Both the position numbers and the translations under genes were made by a program. The notes beneath the pieces were generated by a model. The model was not told the DNA's origin, did not search any database, and saw only the letters and a list, made by a program, of their open reading frames with translations. Shown here piece after piece: positions 8,676-16,271 of a stretch of 64,000 nt of DNA. The stretch is from Buttiauxella warmboldiae (GTDB lineage: Bacteria > Pseudomonadota > Gammaproteobacteria > Enterobacterales > Enterobacteriaceae), in the NCBI RefSeq assembly GCF_003818135.1, contig NZ_RPOH01000064.1, forward strand, positions 48,605-112,604, read 5' to 3'. Within the stretch, counting starts at the first letter, position 1. Each line of letters opens with the position of its first letter.

Positions 8676-8791
8676 TGTTATGAGGTCTGTAAGTGTCAAT
8701 AAAGTTGTCATCCCAGATTTATTAGTAAACCTGTTCCACCCGATACTATTGTGCAGACAATAGAAACCAAAATGGTAAGGCATGCCATGTT

Positions 8792-8912
8792 CCATCTGCT
8801 GCCCGTAAACCGTAAATATCAGTGCCAGCAGCAACTGTATGGAGATAATCACTATGTTAATGGCAGTATCTCAGGCCCTGAAACCTATTTTTTCTATCAC
8901 AGACAACTTCAT
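8792..8912 (-). pseudogene. Decayed 5' stub of a second GPH transporter gene
   Basis: About 120 bp repeat the start of the transporter gene at 7516-7642 on the same strand, including shared stretches such as tggagataatcac and aaacctattttttc, the start codon, and part of the leader. A 10-bp deletion relative to the intact copy breaks the reading frame, and nothing of the remaining gene follows. It is best read as the remains of a duplicated transporter cluster lost by deletion. Confidence 0.8.
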
Positions 8913-8974
8913 ATCTTTATCATTACCGCGTTAATTGATTATCCTGTTTTGGATATAAAATCGGATATTAAAAA

Positions 8975-9211
8975 ATGCCATCAATTTATTCTTCTGAATA
9001 TCAGTTAGTTATAACGGCATTGCGGTCTGCCAGGCGTGATAAAGGGATGACGCAGGCTCAACTGGCAAAAGCGTTGGGCAAGCCCCAGTCATTTATCGCA
9101 AAAGTGGAAAACGGAGAACGTCGTCTGGATGTTATTGAGTTTGCCCATATTGCTCATCTGTTATCGTTGGACCCAGCTGATGTATTAAAAATGGCTTTGT
9201 CTCAGAAGTGA
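8975..9211 (+). CDS. Small XRE-family helix-turn-helix regulator
   Basis: This 78-residue protein is almost entirely one HTH_XRE domain (residues about 12-70): LRSARRDKGMTQAQLAKALG, then KPQSFIAKVENGERRLDVIEF and a last helix with LLSLDPADVLK. It resembles stand-alone Cro/C1 proteins of prophages and C proteins of restriction-modification systems. No partner gene is adjacent: upstream is the transporter stub and downstream the broken toxin gene. Its target is unknown. Confidence 0.82.
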   Translation: MPSIYSSEYQLVITALRSARRDKGMTQAQLAKALGKPQSFIAKVENGERRLDVIEFAHIAHLLSLDPADVLKMALSQK

Positions 9212-9439
9212 TTTTTTAGTTAGCTAATTGTTAAGTAGCAGAGTGATTAAAATCCTTTGTTTGGGATATTTTAAAAGCACCATGATATGGAGGTCTTAAC
9301 CAGTTGTTGAGGCTAAAGAAATAACAACAGCCATATGTGGACTTTATCGGCGGTCGCTTTGCTAATGAATGAGCCTGAGCACCTAACTGAAAATCTCTGA
9401 CATTGCGCGATATTGCCGCTCAGAGAAAGCTGAAGCATC

Positions 9440-9722
9440 ATGTATAAGCTGACAGAACGGGTAGCAAACGACTTCATCAGCATTTATGGCTATATGCTCG
9501 TTAAATTTGGTGAAGGCCAGGACCGAAGCGCTTGAGGCATTTTTTGAAACACTGGCCGGAATGCCAGAAATGGGGCGAGATTATCCTGCGGTTCCAGGTG
9601 TGATGCGCATTGAATTTCAGCGACATACCATTTTTTATGTTGTCCGTGATATCGATATTCTGATTGCGCGTATTTTGCATCAGCAGATGAACCACTCCTG
9701 GCATTTATTATCAATGGAGTAG
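9440..9722 (+). pseudogene. ParE/RelE-family toxin, frameshifted
   Basis: The first part (MYKLTERVANDFISIYGYML) and the later part (TEALEAFFETLAGMPEMGRD and RIEFQRHTIFYVVRDIDI) are the two halves of one ParE-type toxin, but they lie in different frames: the first frame meets a stop soon after FGEGQ, near 9530. Some residues of the middle also appear lost. A short frame ending RDIAAQRKLKHHV (stop 9445-9447) overlaps the toxin start and is probably the tail of its antitoxin. The toxin cannot be made intact, so this is a dead toxin-antitoxin module. Confidence 0.75.
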
Positions 9723-9968
9723 GGGGCCTGGATTGAGAAAAAATCATTTAATTATTAATGCGGTATTATCTTGCTGCGTATTTGGAACCCCTGTTCTGCA
9801 CGCTGGAATATGTGCCAGCGTGGTTATCTTCGGGCTTTAACTCGCTGGCAACGCCGGGATGGCGTGATGCTAAATCAGGAGCGGGAAAAACAGGCGGCGT
9901 AATTAACTCGGGTGACAACCTCATTGATACTTACCGCAACCGCGCCACTATTACTGCTATATTTGCCT

Positions 9969-10000
9969 CTCACTGTCTCACTGTCTCACTGTCTCACTGT
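9969..10000. repeat. Four perfect tandem copies of an 8-bp unit
   Basis: The unit ctcactgt occurs four times in a row without mismatch. It lies in the 380-bp stretch between the dead toxin (ends 9722) and the VapB-like gene (starts 10105). I see no recognisable gene in that stretch. Since 8 is not a multiple of 3, changes in copy number would shift any frame crossing it, but no such gene is supported. Confidence 0.85.
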
Positions 10001-10046
10001 TTTAATAGAATTGTGTGCTTCTGGTATTTTATATATCCCGTTGACA

Positions 10047-10061
10047 TATCCCATGGGGATA
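10047..10061. promoter_or_regulatory. Operator-like palindrome upstream of the VapB relic
   Basis: The sequence tatccc-atg-gggata is a perfect 6-bp inverted repeat with a 3-bp centre. A second partial copy (atatccc) lies just to its left. It is about 45 bp upstream of the VapB-like start, where VapB/VapC complexes usually bind to repress their own promoter. Confidence 0.5.
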
Positions 10062-10104
10062 CTACCGCTGACAGTGGTACGAAATTTAAACGCAGGCGGT
10101 AGTA

Positions 10105-10308
10105 ATGGAAAAGACGACAATTTTTAAAAGTAACCGCAGTCAGGCGGTGCGTTTGCCGAAAGAGGTGAAACTCGTCGATATTGTGACTGTCGGGCGGGCA
10201 CGAATTATTACTCCGGCAGGAGAGGGCTGGGATACCGATCCAGGCGACCTCACAGAAATGGACGATGGCATTGGGACTGGTGCATGGCAATGGCCATTTT
10301 ATTATTGA
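10105..10308 (+). pseudogene. vapB: Truncated VapB-like antitoxin (AbrB/MazE type), no toxin partner
   Basis: The first 45 residues (TTIFKSNRSQAVRLPKEV, VDIVTVGRARIITPAGEGWD) match VapB antitoxins with the swapped-hairpin AbrB DNA-binding fold. After GEGWD the usual C-terminal toxin-binding tail (WFDG..., DFM..R.QP) is replaced by unrelated sequence, and an internal part of the N-terminal region (after LPKEV) is shorter than normal. No VapC PIN-domain nuclease follows. DNA binding may survive, but the module is not a working toxin-antitoxin pair. Confidence 0.7.
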
Positions 10309-10389
10309 GTTCGGTGACCGCCTGGACGGTCACTACGGAGAAGAGGCATTTACACAGAATGGTGTTTGGGCTGTATTTTGGTGAGTTTT

Positions 10390-10941
10390 TTATTTTCTTG
10401 ATAGCTGTTCACTTAACTCTTTTGTTGTTATCACGGTAGCAAAATCCGCAGCCAGAAGCGCAAGTGTGACATCCAGGATTAGTTTTGCCCCAGGTTCATC
10501 ACCTTTAAGTGCAAAACTAATAACAGCATCCTGAATCACCGTCATGTTAAGACCAGCATCAGCCCCGGCTCTGACCGTTGAAGTGACGCAAAATCCAGCG
10601 ACGGCACCGATAACAACACACGCTGAGAGTTGATGGTCTTTTAAATACGTTAACAGCCCAGTTGAGCTGAATGCGGAAGAGGTATTTTTTACAAATACAG
10701 GCTCACCGTATTTTTCTTCAAACTCTTTTACAGGCTGAGCAAGGGGGGAACTGTGGTGCAATAACGATCCCTCTTCGGTGGAGTGATGCCGTATGTGTAT
10801 CACTGGGCTAATGTTTTTTCTGAATATTTCCAGAATGGCACGCATATTATCTATCGCGTTATGAGGGAACATTTCCACTCCGCGATTTATTCTGTCTGTC
10901 ACAAAGTTTTGCATATCAATAACCAGTAACGCGGTAGCCAT
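10390..10941 (-). CDS. Isochorismatase-family cysteine hydrolase
   Basis: The 183-residue protein shows the family catalytic triad: Asp in LLVIDMQ (near residue 10), Lys in FVKNTSSAF (near 90) and Cys in IGAVAGFCVTSTVRAG (near 120). Members hydrolyse isochorismate, nicotinamide, N-carbamoyl compounds or similar amides in the cytosol; this sequence does not tell which. I chose the second of two adjacent ATGs, which has AGGAG at a better distance. It stands alone, convergent with the VapB relic, and is followed upstream by a repeat-like stretch. Confidence 0.85.
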   Translation of the reverse strand: MATALLVIDMQNFVTDRINRGVEMFPHNAIDNMRAILEIFRKNISPVIHIRHHSTEEGSLLHHSSPLAQPVKEFEEKYGEPVFVKNTSSAFSSTGLLTYLKDHQLSACVVIGAVAGFCVTSTVRAGADAGLNMTVIQDAVISFALKGDEPGAKLILDVTLALLAADFATVITTKELSEQLSRK

Positions 10942-10974
10942 CATATCTCCTGAATACAATAAGAGCTCATCCCA

Positions 10975-11180
10975 TTAGGGCTATTTTACTTGCCATTTTG
11001 AACCAGGGCAGTGCTCGAAATCCTCACGTACTACGTGTACGCTCCGGTTTCTCCGCGCTTCCGTGTTCAAACTGGCTACGCCAATTACGCCTACTGGGAT
11101 AGGCTCTAAAACGGCTGCAATCACTAACGGAAAGAGTTTTTTGGCCAGTTTTCCATGGTTTAGGCACCTCAAAAACAATA
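10975..11180. repeat. Probable dispersed intergenic repeat with short ORF
   Basis: This roughly 200-bp stretch contains the perfect palindrome cacgtactacgtg at about 11026-11038 and resembles sequences I recall as recurring in intergenic regions of enterobacteria. It also carries an open frame of 65 codons on the minus strand (ending DFEHCPGSKWQVK), which is sometimes annotated as a hypothetical protein. No ribosome binding site or domain supports translation. At its right edge, cacctca and tgaggtg surround an AAGCTT palindrome. Confidence 0.45.
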
Positions 11181-11266
11181 AAGCTTTATGAGGTGACTAA
11201 CAAGGTGCCTAAAAGGTTCGGATTTAATTAGTTTGCGTCAGACTTCGCGGGACAAATTGGATGCAC

Positions 11267-11312
11267 AAAAAAGCCCGCAGGGCTTGTGCCATGAGGGCTT
11301 TCAGGACTTCAT
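11267..11312. repeat. Left end repeat of the ssrA-linked island (att-like)
   Basis: This 46-bp stretch matches 38 of 46 bases of the segment at 24976-25021, which lies directly downstream of tmRNA. Both copies can fold as an intrinsic terminator when read on the minus strand. It is best explained as the displaced copy of the original ssrA downstream region, marking the far boundary of the integrated island. The flanking 270 bp to the next gene (11313-11579) hold no other feature I can name except a short inverted repeat at about 11386-11404. Confidence 0.6.
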
Positions 11313-11579
11313 CGGGCTGGGGTCCCTGTAACTAGATATCTATTTGATTGAATTTTCTAGATAACTGTTGTTTCTGACTTTACCTTTGGTTCTATAAAGG
11401 AACCATAAATCGTAACGGCATAACCCCCTGAAAATAGTCCGTTAGCGAACTGTATCAAAAAATATCAAACCTTTTGGTTCAACTTCCTGATGGCATCTGA
11501 ACTCATTTCATTGGTCTTCCTTTAACATGTCGATTACGTTTGCTACATACATTAAGTCTAATGCCTGTTGGAGATCGTT

Positions 11580-12431
11580 ATGAAAAACTGGTCAGTTGAA
11601 CATACGAGAGAGGTGAAGAAGTGGCTGGATATAGATACATATCGCGGATTCGAAGAGCTTCCGCTTATACACCTCTACCATGAATTGCTGGCAAGGACAT
11701 TGTTCTTCAAACAATATCATGAAGAATTTGAAGCAGAAGCCGTAAGGCTCTACATCGACAGGATCTTCACTGGAAAGCCCTTTCTCATCACAGAAAAGCA
11801 TCTCGGCTATCTCACAAGAGAGGATACTCTTTACCAGCCCCCTCACTTCTTTTTGACGACAACCGAAAGACTGGCTCAACTCAGCATAGTTGGATTACGG
11901 AACTCACTGTTTTTTTGGGATGGAAGCGATGAGTATTCTGTTAACAGAGAATTCCTCGATAGCCCTGTATCGGAAGTTTTGCCAAAATTGTTCAGGGATA
12001 CTGTCATGGTCGAAATCGACCTAGCAAACGGGACAGATGAAGAGATCGCTGAATCCCTAAAGGCTGCACTTCCTCAATGGCGTAAAGTACGGGGTATCGA
12101 AGCCGATACATCTGATTCGATCAGGTTTGGCTATGGCACCATCAAGAAAATCATTAATTACAGACTCATTCCCATGATCGACATCCTGGTATGGTCAAAA
12201 TTACATAAAGTACGTATATCAGAAGACCGCCTTTCTCGCCTGTTATATACAGATGACGATGATGAGATCAACACTCGCCTGAACCACCAAATCAGGGATA
12301 CAGACAAACCCCTTGCTTTGAAGGCGGCGAGTATACCTTTTATTCGCCAGTTTAATCTGTTCATCAACAAGAACAGCCATTTGAAAAAGATCAGAGTTTC
12401 AGAGGTGATGAAAATCTCAGATTCTGACTAA
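11580..12431 (+). CDS. Hypothetical island protein (DUF6387-like)
   Basis: The 283-residue protein (start KNWSVEHTREVKKWLD) resembles, as far as I recall, the DUF6387 family that is common beside AlpA regulators and integrases in enterobacterial islands. It has no catalytic motif or membrane segment that I can identify. The ATG at 11580 has GGAG at a good distance; a TTG at 11568 is less likely. It lies 100 bp upstream of the AlpA-like gene on the same strand. Function is unknown. Confidence 0.6.
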   Translation: MKNWSVEHTREVKKWLDIDTYRGFEELPLIHLYHELLARTLFFKQYHEEFEAEAVRLYIDRIFTGKPFLITEKHLGYLTREDTLYQPPHFFLTTTERLAQLSIVGLRNSLFFWDGSDEYSVNREFLDSPVSEVLPKLFRDTVMVEIDLANGTDEEIAESLKAALPQWRKVRGIEADTSDSIRFGYGTIKKIINYRLIPMIDILVWSKLHKVRISEDRLSRLLYTDDDDEINTRLNHQIRDTDKPLALKAASIPFIRQFNLFINKNSHLKKIRVSEVMKISDSD

Positions 12432-12531
12432 GGCTAACCTCTATTAGCTCTGGCGTTCTCAGCTTCTGTCTCTTTCTTGCTGATTCATTCGTATAGTCAT
12501 ACCCATCAAAACGACACAAGAGGAAACGACT

Positions 12532-12738
12532 ATGAATCAGCACAATACCCGCCTTATTCGTTTACCAGAGGTTCTGCATCGAACTGGATACGGTAAAGCT
12601 TGGATCTATCACCTCATCAACCAAAATCGTTTTCCTTCCCCCGTTAAAATCGGTGCGCGCTCTGTTGCTTTCATTGAAAGTGAAGTAGACGAATGGATTC
12701 AATTAACTATCGAAAATTCAAGAAAGCATGTAGCCTGA
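12532..12738 (+). CDS. AlpA-family phage/island transcriptional activator
   Basis: The 68-residue protein has the AlpA/excisionase-type winged HTH: RLPEVLHRTGYGKAWIYHLI, then FPSPVKIGARSVAFIESEVDEWI, close to E. coli AlpA of the CP4-57 element, which also sits at ssrA. AlpA activates integrase or excision functions of such elements. A GAGGA ribosome binding site precedes the ATG. In this island it lies at the end opposite the integrase, about 11 kb away. Confidence 0.9.
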   Translation: MNQHNTRLIRLPEVLHRTGYGKAWIYHLINQNRFPSPVKIGARSVAFIESEVDEWIQLTIENSRKHVA

Positions 12739-12957
12739 AATAAAATGACAGCCTTCTTATTTATGGGGGTTAATTCTCAGATTTGTAAAGTTTAAATCTT
12801 AAAAAAATCTATATTTAACGTAATTCTTTACGTTTTTTCTGGCAGAGCTTTTGCTATAAGGCTTAGAGATGGTTTTCTTAATATCTGGTATGGATACTCA
12901 TAATATTATCATTTATTCTATCCCAATGAATTCAAAGGGATAGAATTTTTAAAAGAA

Positions 12958-13914
12958 TTAAATCCCAGTAGCCAAGGAATAAAACTCTTTTTTTACCTCA
13001 TCTTCATCTATAGATGGGTTTTGGTGTATATATTCATCATTTATATCATAGCAACCTGTTCTAATAGGTATGCAGGTTGCATGTTTATGCGAATCTAATA
13101 AAAAAACGTCTTCATATTGGTAGAATACTCCAAATACTCTCGGATCAAGATTGAAGTGTACATATGTGTTTTTAGCTTTATGATAATAATATTCAATTTT
13201 TTGATTTATATAGCCCTGTATTATTTTTTCGAAATTCTTATTGCGGGGTATTTGTGATTGCGCATCTTCAGGGCTTGTTCCAAGACTCTTATATTGGTCG
13301 CAAAACTCAATAAATATTGAATTAATGAAATTTTGTATCTCTTCCTTTGATACTAAATGAGATATGTCAATGGAGATGAATCCCCTTGTAGCTAAACCAT
13401 CTTCGATTCTTTTTATTATTTGATTGTTTGCTTTTCTAATATTTTGCTCGAATCCTGATTCGCTATGTAAAAATTTACATTCAATTGCAATGTCATTATC
13501 AATAATAATGTCGCAGTCGCTTGTAATGTTTACATCTTTTTGATCTTCTCTTAATAAGTATCTCAAAGCCATATCAAACTCAAAGTAAAAATCATTGTGT
13601 TCTTCTTCTAAGTTAGAGAATGAATGATTTCCACTTACTAATTTTAATAAATTTTTCTCTAAAAAATCTATATCACCTGCAAAAATAGGCAGTAACCTTC
13701 CATATTTGTTAATGGCAGCCAATAACTTAGTTTGGTTTACTAAATCCAATTCACTTAGATTGCTAAGTTGCTTTTGAAAAAACCAAAACTTGCTTTTCTT
13801 AAATCTATTCTCTCCTATTACTGAGCAGAGAAATTCAGTGAATTTAAGATACTCTGTCTTTACAAAATCGAGTTCTTTATTGTTTATATAACTACCTTTC
13901 TGAGGATGATTCAT
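12958..13914 (-). CDS. Orphan PD-(D/E)XK nuclease-like protein
   Basis: I do not recognise this 318-residue protein. Residues 110-150 look like the PD-(D/E)XK endonuclease core: Glu112 in a helix (FYFEFDMALRYLL), Asp135/Asp139 on a strand (SDCDIIIDND), and the IAIECKF strand with Glu145-x-Lys147. That pattern is used by restriction and repair nucleases to bind metal. The rest is Asn/Lys/Ile-rich with no further motif visible. It is AT-rich, stands alone on the minus strand, and faces the AlpA gene. A role in defence is plausible from its island neighbours but is inference. Confidence 0.55.
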   Translation of the reverse strand: MNHPQKGSYINNKELDFVKTEYLKFTEFLCSVIGENRFKKSKFWFFQKQLSNLSELDLVNQTKLLAAINKYGRLLPIFAGDIDFLEKNLLKLVSGNHSFSNLEEEHNDFYFEFDMALRYLLREDQKDVNITSDCDIIIDNDIAIECKFLHSESGFEQNIRKANNQIIKRIEDGLATRGFISIDISHLVSKEEIQNFINSIFIEFCDQYKSLGTSPEDAQSQIPRNKNFEKIIQGYINQKIEYYYHKAKNTYVHFNLDPRVFGVFYQYEDVFLLDSHKHATCIPIRTGCYDINDEYIHQNPSIDEDEVKKEFYSLATGI

Positions 13915-14455
13915 TTGACTAAATCCTTTTTAAGAAAAAACAATCACGCAATCATTTTTATAGCATAAAGTAATGAAAGATTAAATATAATGATTTACTA
14001 ACTTAAAGACATAAAAGTAGCTCATAGGTAGGTTGTATTATATTGTTGATTTATTCCTTATCAATCAGCGGCTTGAGTCGGTGTGATTTATACTGATGCA
14101 CCATTTGCTTGTAGTTTCTGATTTATGCTTGTGTTGATCAGAATTGCACGCATACTTATCTTCACATAAGAAGTTAAATTTTCATCCTCACCCCCACCAG
14201 CTCTCATCTTTCTAGGTTGCTCAAGGTATTGAAAGCGATTGTAGGCTTCCTTGACATCAATGGTGTCAACGCTTCAGGCCCATGCTTTTTCGATTAAGTC
14301 AGTACAGAATCCTTTCGCATTGTGATTACTGAAGGGATACATCTCATACTATGAGCCACTAACAACTCTTTGAAACCCCCTGCGTTTAACGTCATGTTAG
14401 CTTCTTAGCTGTTTGCCGGTTCAAGCGGCATATGATAATCAGAAAACATCATTGA

Positions 14456-14469
14456 TTATCCTAGGATAA
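14456..14469. promoter_or_regulatory. 14-bp perfect palindrome upstream of the hxs operon
   Basis: The sequence ttatcctaggataa is a perfect palindrome about 135 bp before hxsD, and flanking gataatca/tgattatc halves nearby share its sequence. It could be a regulator site. It lies in the 690-bp gene-free stretch 13915-14604, in which I otherwise see no gene, only AT-rich DNA. Confidence 0.4.
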
Positions 14470-14558
14470 GCAACATCATTTTTCAGAGTCGCCATTCAGA
14501 TACTAACATCCTGTAACATATTAATTAAATGGTGTATCCTCATTTCTATAGGAAAAAT

Positions 14559-14572
14559 CCGCTTTAAAGCGG
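14559..14572. promoter_or_regulatory. 14-bp perfect palindrome just before hxsD
   Basis: The sequence ccgctttaaagcgg is a perfect palindrome 32 bp upstream of the hxsD start, in the leader or promoter of the hxs operon. It may be an operator; no T-run follows, so it is not a terminator. Confidence 0.4.
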
Positions 14573-14604
14573 TTGCTGATTGTGATTATTAGTTTTGTGA
14601 GGCA

Positions 14605-14883
14605 ATGGCAATGTGCGAAAGGATGTTAAAAAAAGATGTTTATTCTGAATGGGTTATACGCAATAGCCTGTACTGGATGACTTCGCTTACTCAGTGGAAG
14701 CTTTGTGAAGATATATCCTCCTGGACAGTCTCTTTTGAAAACGATAGTCCCGAATGCCTCTATGAATTTGAGAGGCTGCTGAATGATTACACTTTGCGAG
14801 AAAAACTACAGCATAAAACAGGGGCGTTGAGAGATTCTATTGTCCATAAAGTGCTTCGCAGTGTCGATGAAAGGCTTTCGTGA
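14605..14883 (+). CDS. hxsD: His-Xaa-Ser system protein HxsD
   Basis: This 92-residue protein has the C-terminal pattern of HxsD (YEFERLLNDYTLREKLQHKT, then a helix with RDSIVHKVL), and it is the first gene in the order hxsD-hxsB-hxsC-hxsA known for this system. HxsD has no assigned chemistry; its small size and position suggest a peptide-recognition or scaffold role for the radical SAM enzymes (inference). Its stop overlaps the start of hxsB (TGATG), so the two are coupled. Confidence 0.8.
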   Translation: MAMCERMLKKDVYSEWVIRNSLYWMTSLTQWKLCEDISSWTVSFENDSPECLYEFERLLNDYTLREKLQHKTGALRDSIVHKVLRSVDERLS

Positions 14884-16271
14884 TGGAATTGATGCCATTC
14901 AATTTTGATAGATTGCCTAATGGACAGGTGTTTATAAGCAACCTCGCTGGTTTTCATCACTTCATTGATGAGCAAGAGCTGCTTGATCTTTCTGATGAGC
15001 AAATCAGTGCGGAACAATCAAACGCACTCGAAAGCAAGCTGTTCATAACCAACGAAAGCTCATCAGCTATTGCTCCCTATGCTTTAAGTTCTGCTTTTGC
15101 AAAACGATTGATGAATGAACTGGCGATCAGACCAATTTTCATGATTGTGCCCACATTACGTTGCGACCATACCTGCAAGTATTGTCAGGTCAGTAGAGCT
15201 TCAGTGAACGCCTCTGGTTATGATTTAGATCCCGCTCTCATCCCTGATATCATTTCTACTATCAAAAAACTATCAACTCCACCTTACAAGATAGAGATAC
15301 AGGGTGGAGAGCCACTCTTGCGGTTCGATTTAATTCAGTCTATCTATGAGCAATGTGCTGAAACGCTGGGAAGCACCGATTTTGAGATGGTGGTAGCTTC
15401 AAGCCTGTCTGTCTTGAATGAGGATATGCTTGAATGGTCGAGAGATAGGAACATAACGTTCTCTGTTTCGCTTGATGGTGAGGAAGTTGTTCACAACAGT
15501 AATCGAATTCTTGGTCATGGGCTTGCGTACAGTAGAACAGTGTCAGGGGTAGAGGCTATCAAACGGTCTTTAGGCGCTGGTCGCGTTGCAACGGTTACTA
15601 CAGTTACTAAAGATCTCATTAGGCATCCTGAATCGATTGTCCAGGCTCACTTGTCTCTTGGCCTCAAGGACATGTTTATCCGACCTGTTAGTCCCTATGG
15701 GTTTGCACAAAAAGCATCGTTCACATTTTCTATGGAGGAATACTTCAGTTTCTATGCCTCGTTGATAGATGAAATCCTTAAGATGAATAATGAAGGGATA
15801 AGGGTTGTGGAACATTCGGCCTCCATTCATCTGAAAAGGATCTTCAATCCCGGCTTTAGTGGTTATGCGGATTTAAAGTCGCCAAGCGGGGTCGTGCTTA
15901 ACAGTATTCTTTTCAATTATGACGGTCGAGTATATGGTAGCGATGAGAGCCGTATGTTGCAGAAGGTGAACCCTGAAACGGAGTTCAGTGCGGGTGAGGT
16001 TAAAACGCTATCATTTTCTAAGAGTCCTTACTATAACGCAGTGTTGAGTTCATCGTTCAATTTTGCTCTGCCGGGTTGTGATACATGTGCATATCAACCA
16101 TTTTGCGGTGCAGATCCATGCCAGAACATAAGTGTACAGGGTGAGCCTGTCGGTGATAGGAGTCGTTCAACGTTTTGTCAGTATCACAAGGGGATGTTCA
16201 GGTATCTGATGAACTGCATCTCAGAAGGTGGTCCGAAGGCTGAGATGCTAAAAGGATGGGCATATGTCTGA
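14883..16271 (+). CDS. hxsB: Radical SAM enzyme HxsB of the His-Xaa-Ser system
   Basis: The 462-residue protein has a radical SAM core with the 4Fe-4S motif C94-x3-C98-x2-C101 (RCDHTCKYCQ), followed by the SAM-binding GGEP-type motif (QGGEPLLRFD) near residue 140. The C terminus has a SPASM-like cysteine cluster (GCDTCAYQPFCGADPCQN and a later FCQYH) expected to hold auxiliary Fe-S clusters, as in peptide-modifying enzymes. It should modify HxsA together with HxsC. I chose the ATG at 14883, which overlaps the hxsD stop; the frame also has GTG at 14880. HxsC starts 8 bp inside its end. Confidence 0.9.
   Translation: MELMPFNFDRLPNGQVFISNLAGFHHFIDEQELLDLSDEQISAEQSNALESKLFITNESSSAIAPYALSSAFAKRLMNELAIRPIFMIVPTLRCDHTCKYCQVSRASVNASGYDLDPALIPDIISTIKKLSTPPYKIEIQGGEPLLRFDLIQSIYEQCAETLGSTDFEMVVASSLSVLNEDMLEWSRDRNITFSVSLDGEEVVHNSNRILGHGLAYSRTVSGVEAIKRSLGAGRVATVTTVTKDLIRHPESIVQAHLSLGLKDMFIRPVSPYGFAQKASFTFSMEEYFSFYASLIDEILKMNNEGIRVVEHSASIHLKRIFNPGFSGYADLKSPSGVVLNSILFNYDGRVYGSDESRMLQKVNPETEFSAGEVKTLSFSKSPYYNAVLSSSFNFALPGCDTCAYQPFCGADPCQNISVQGEPVGDRSRSTFCQYHKGMFRYLMNCISEGGPKAEMLKGWAYV

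Noticed and set aside
9969..10000. Possible CRISPR array
   Set aside because: The 8-bp copies touch each other without spacers and no cas genes are near.
10041..10063. Sigma-70 promoter before the vapB relic
   Set aside because: TTGACA is perfect, but no -10 hexamer lies at the correct distance; GATACT is only 11 bp away.
14200..14215. Second copy of the ssrA 3' end (attL)
   Set aside because: A short caccagctc match is too brief; no tmRNA T-arm or acceptor-stem copy was found anywhere left of the integrase.
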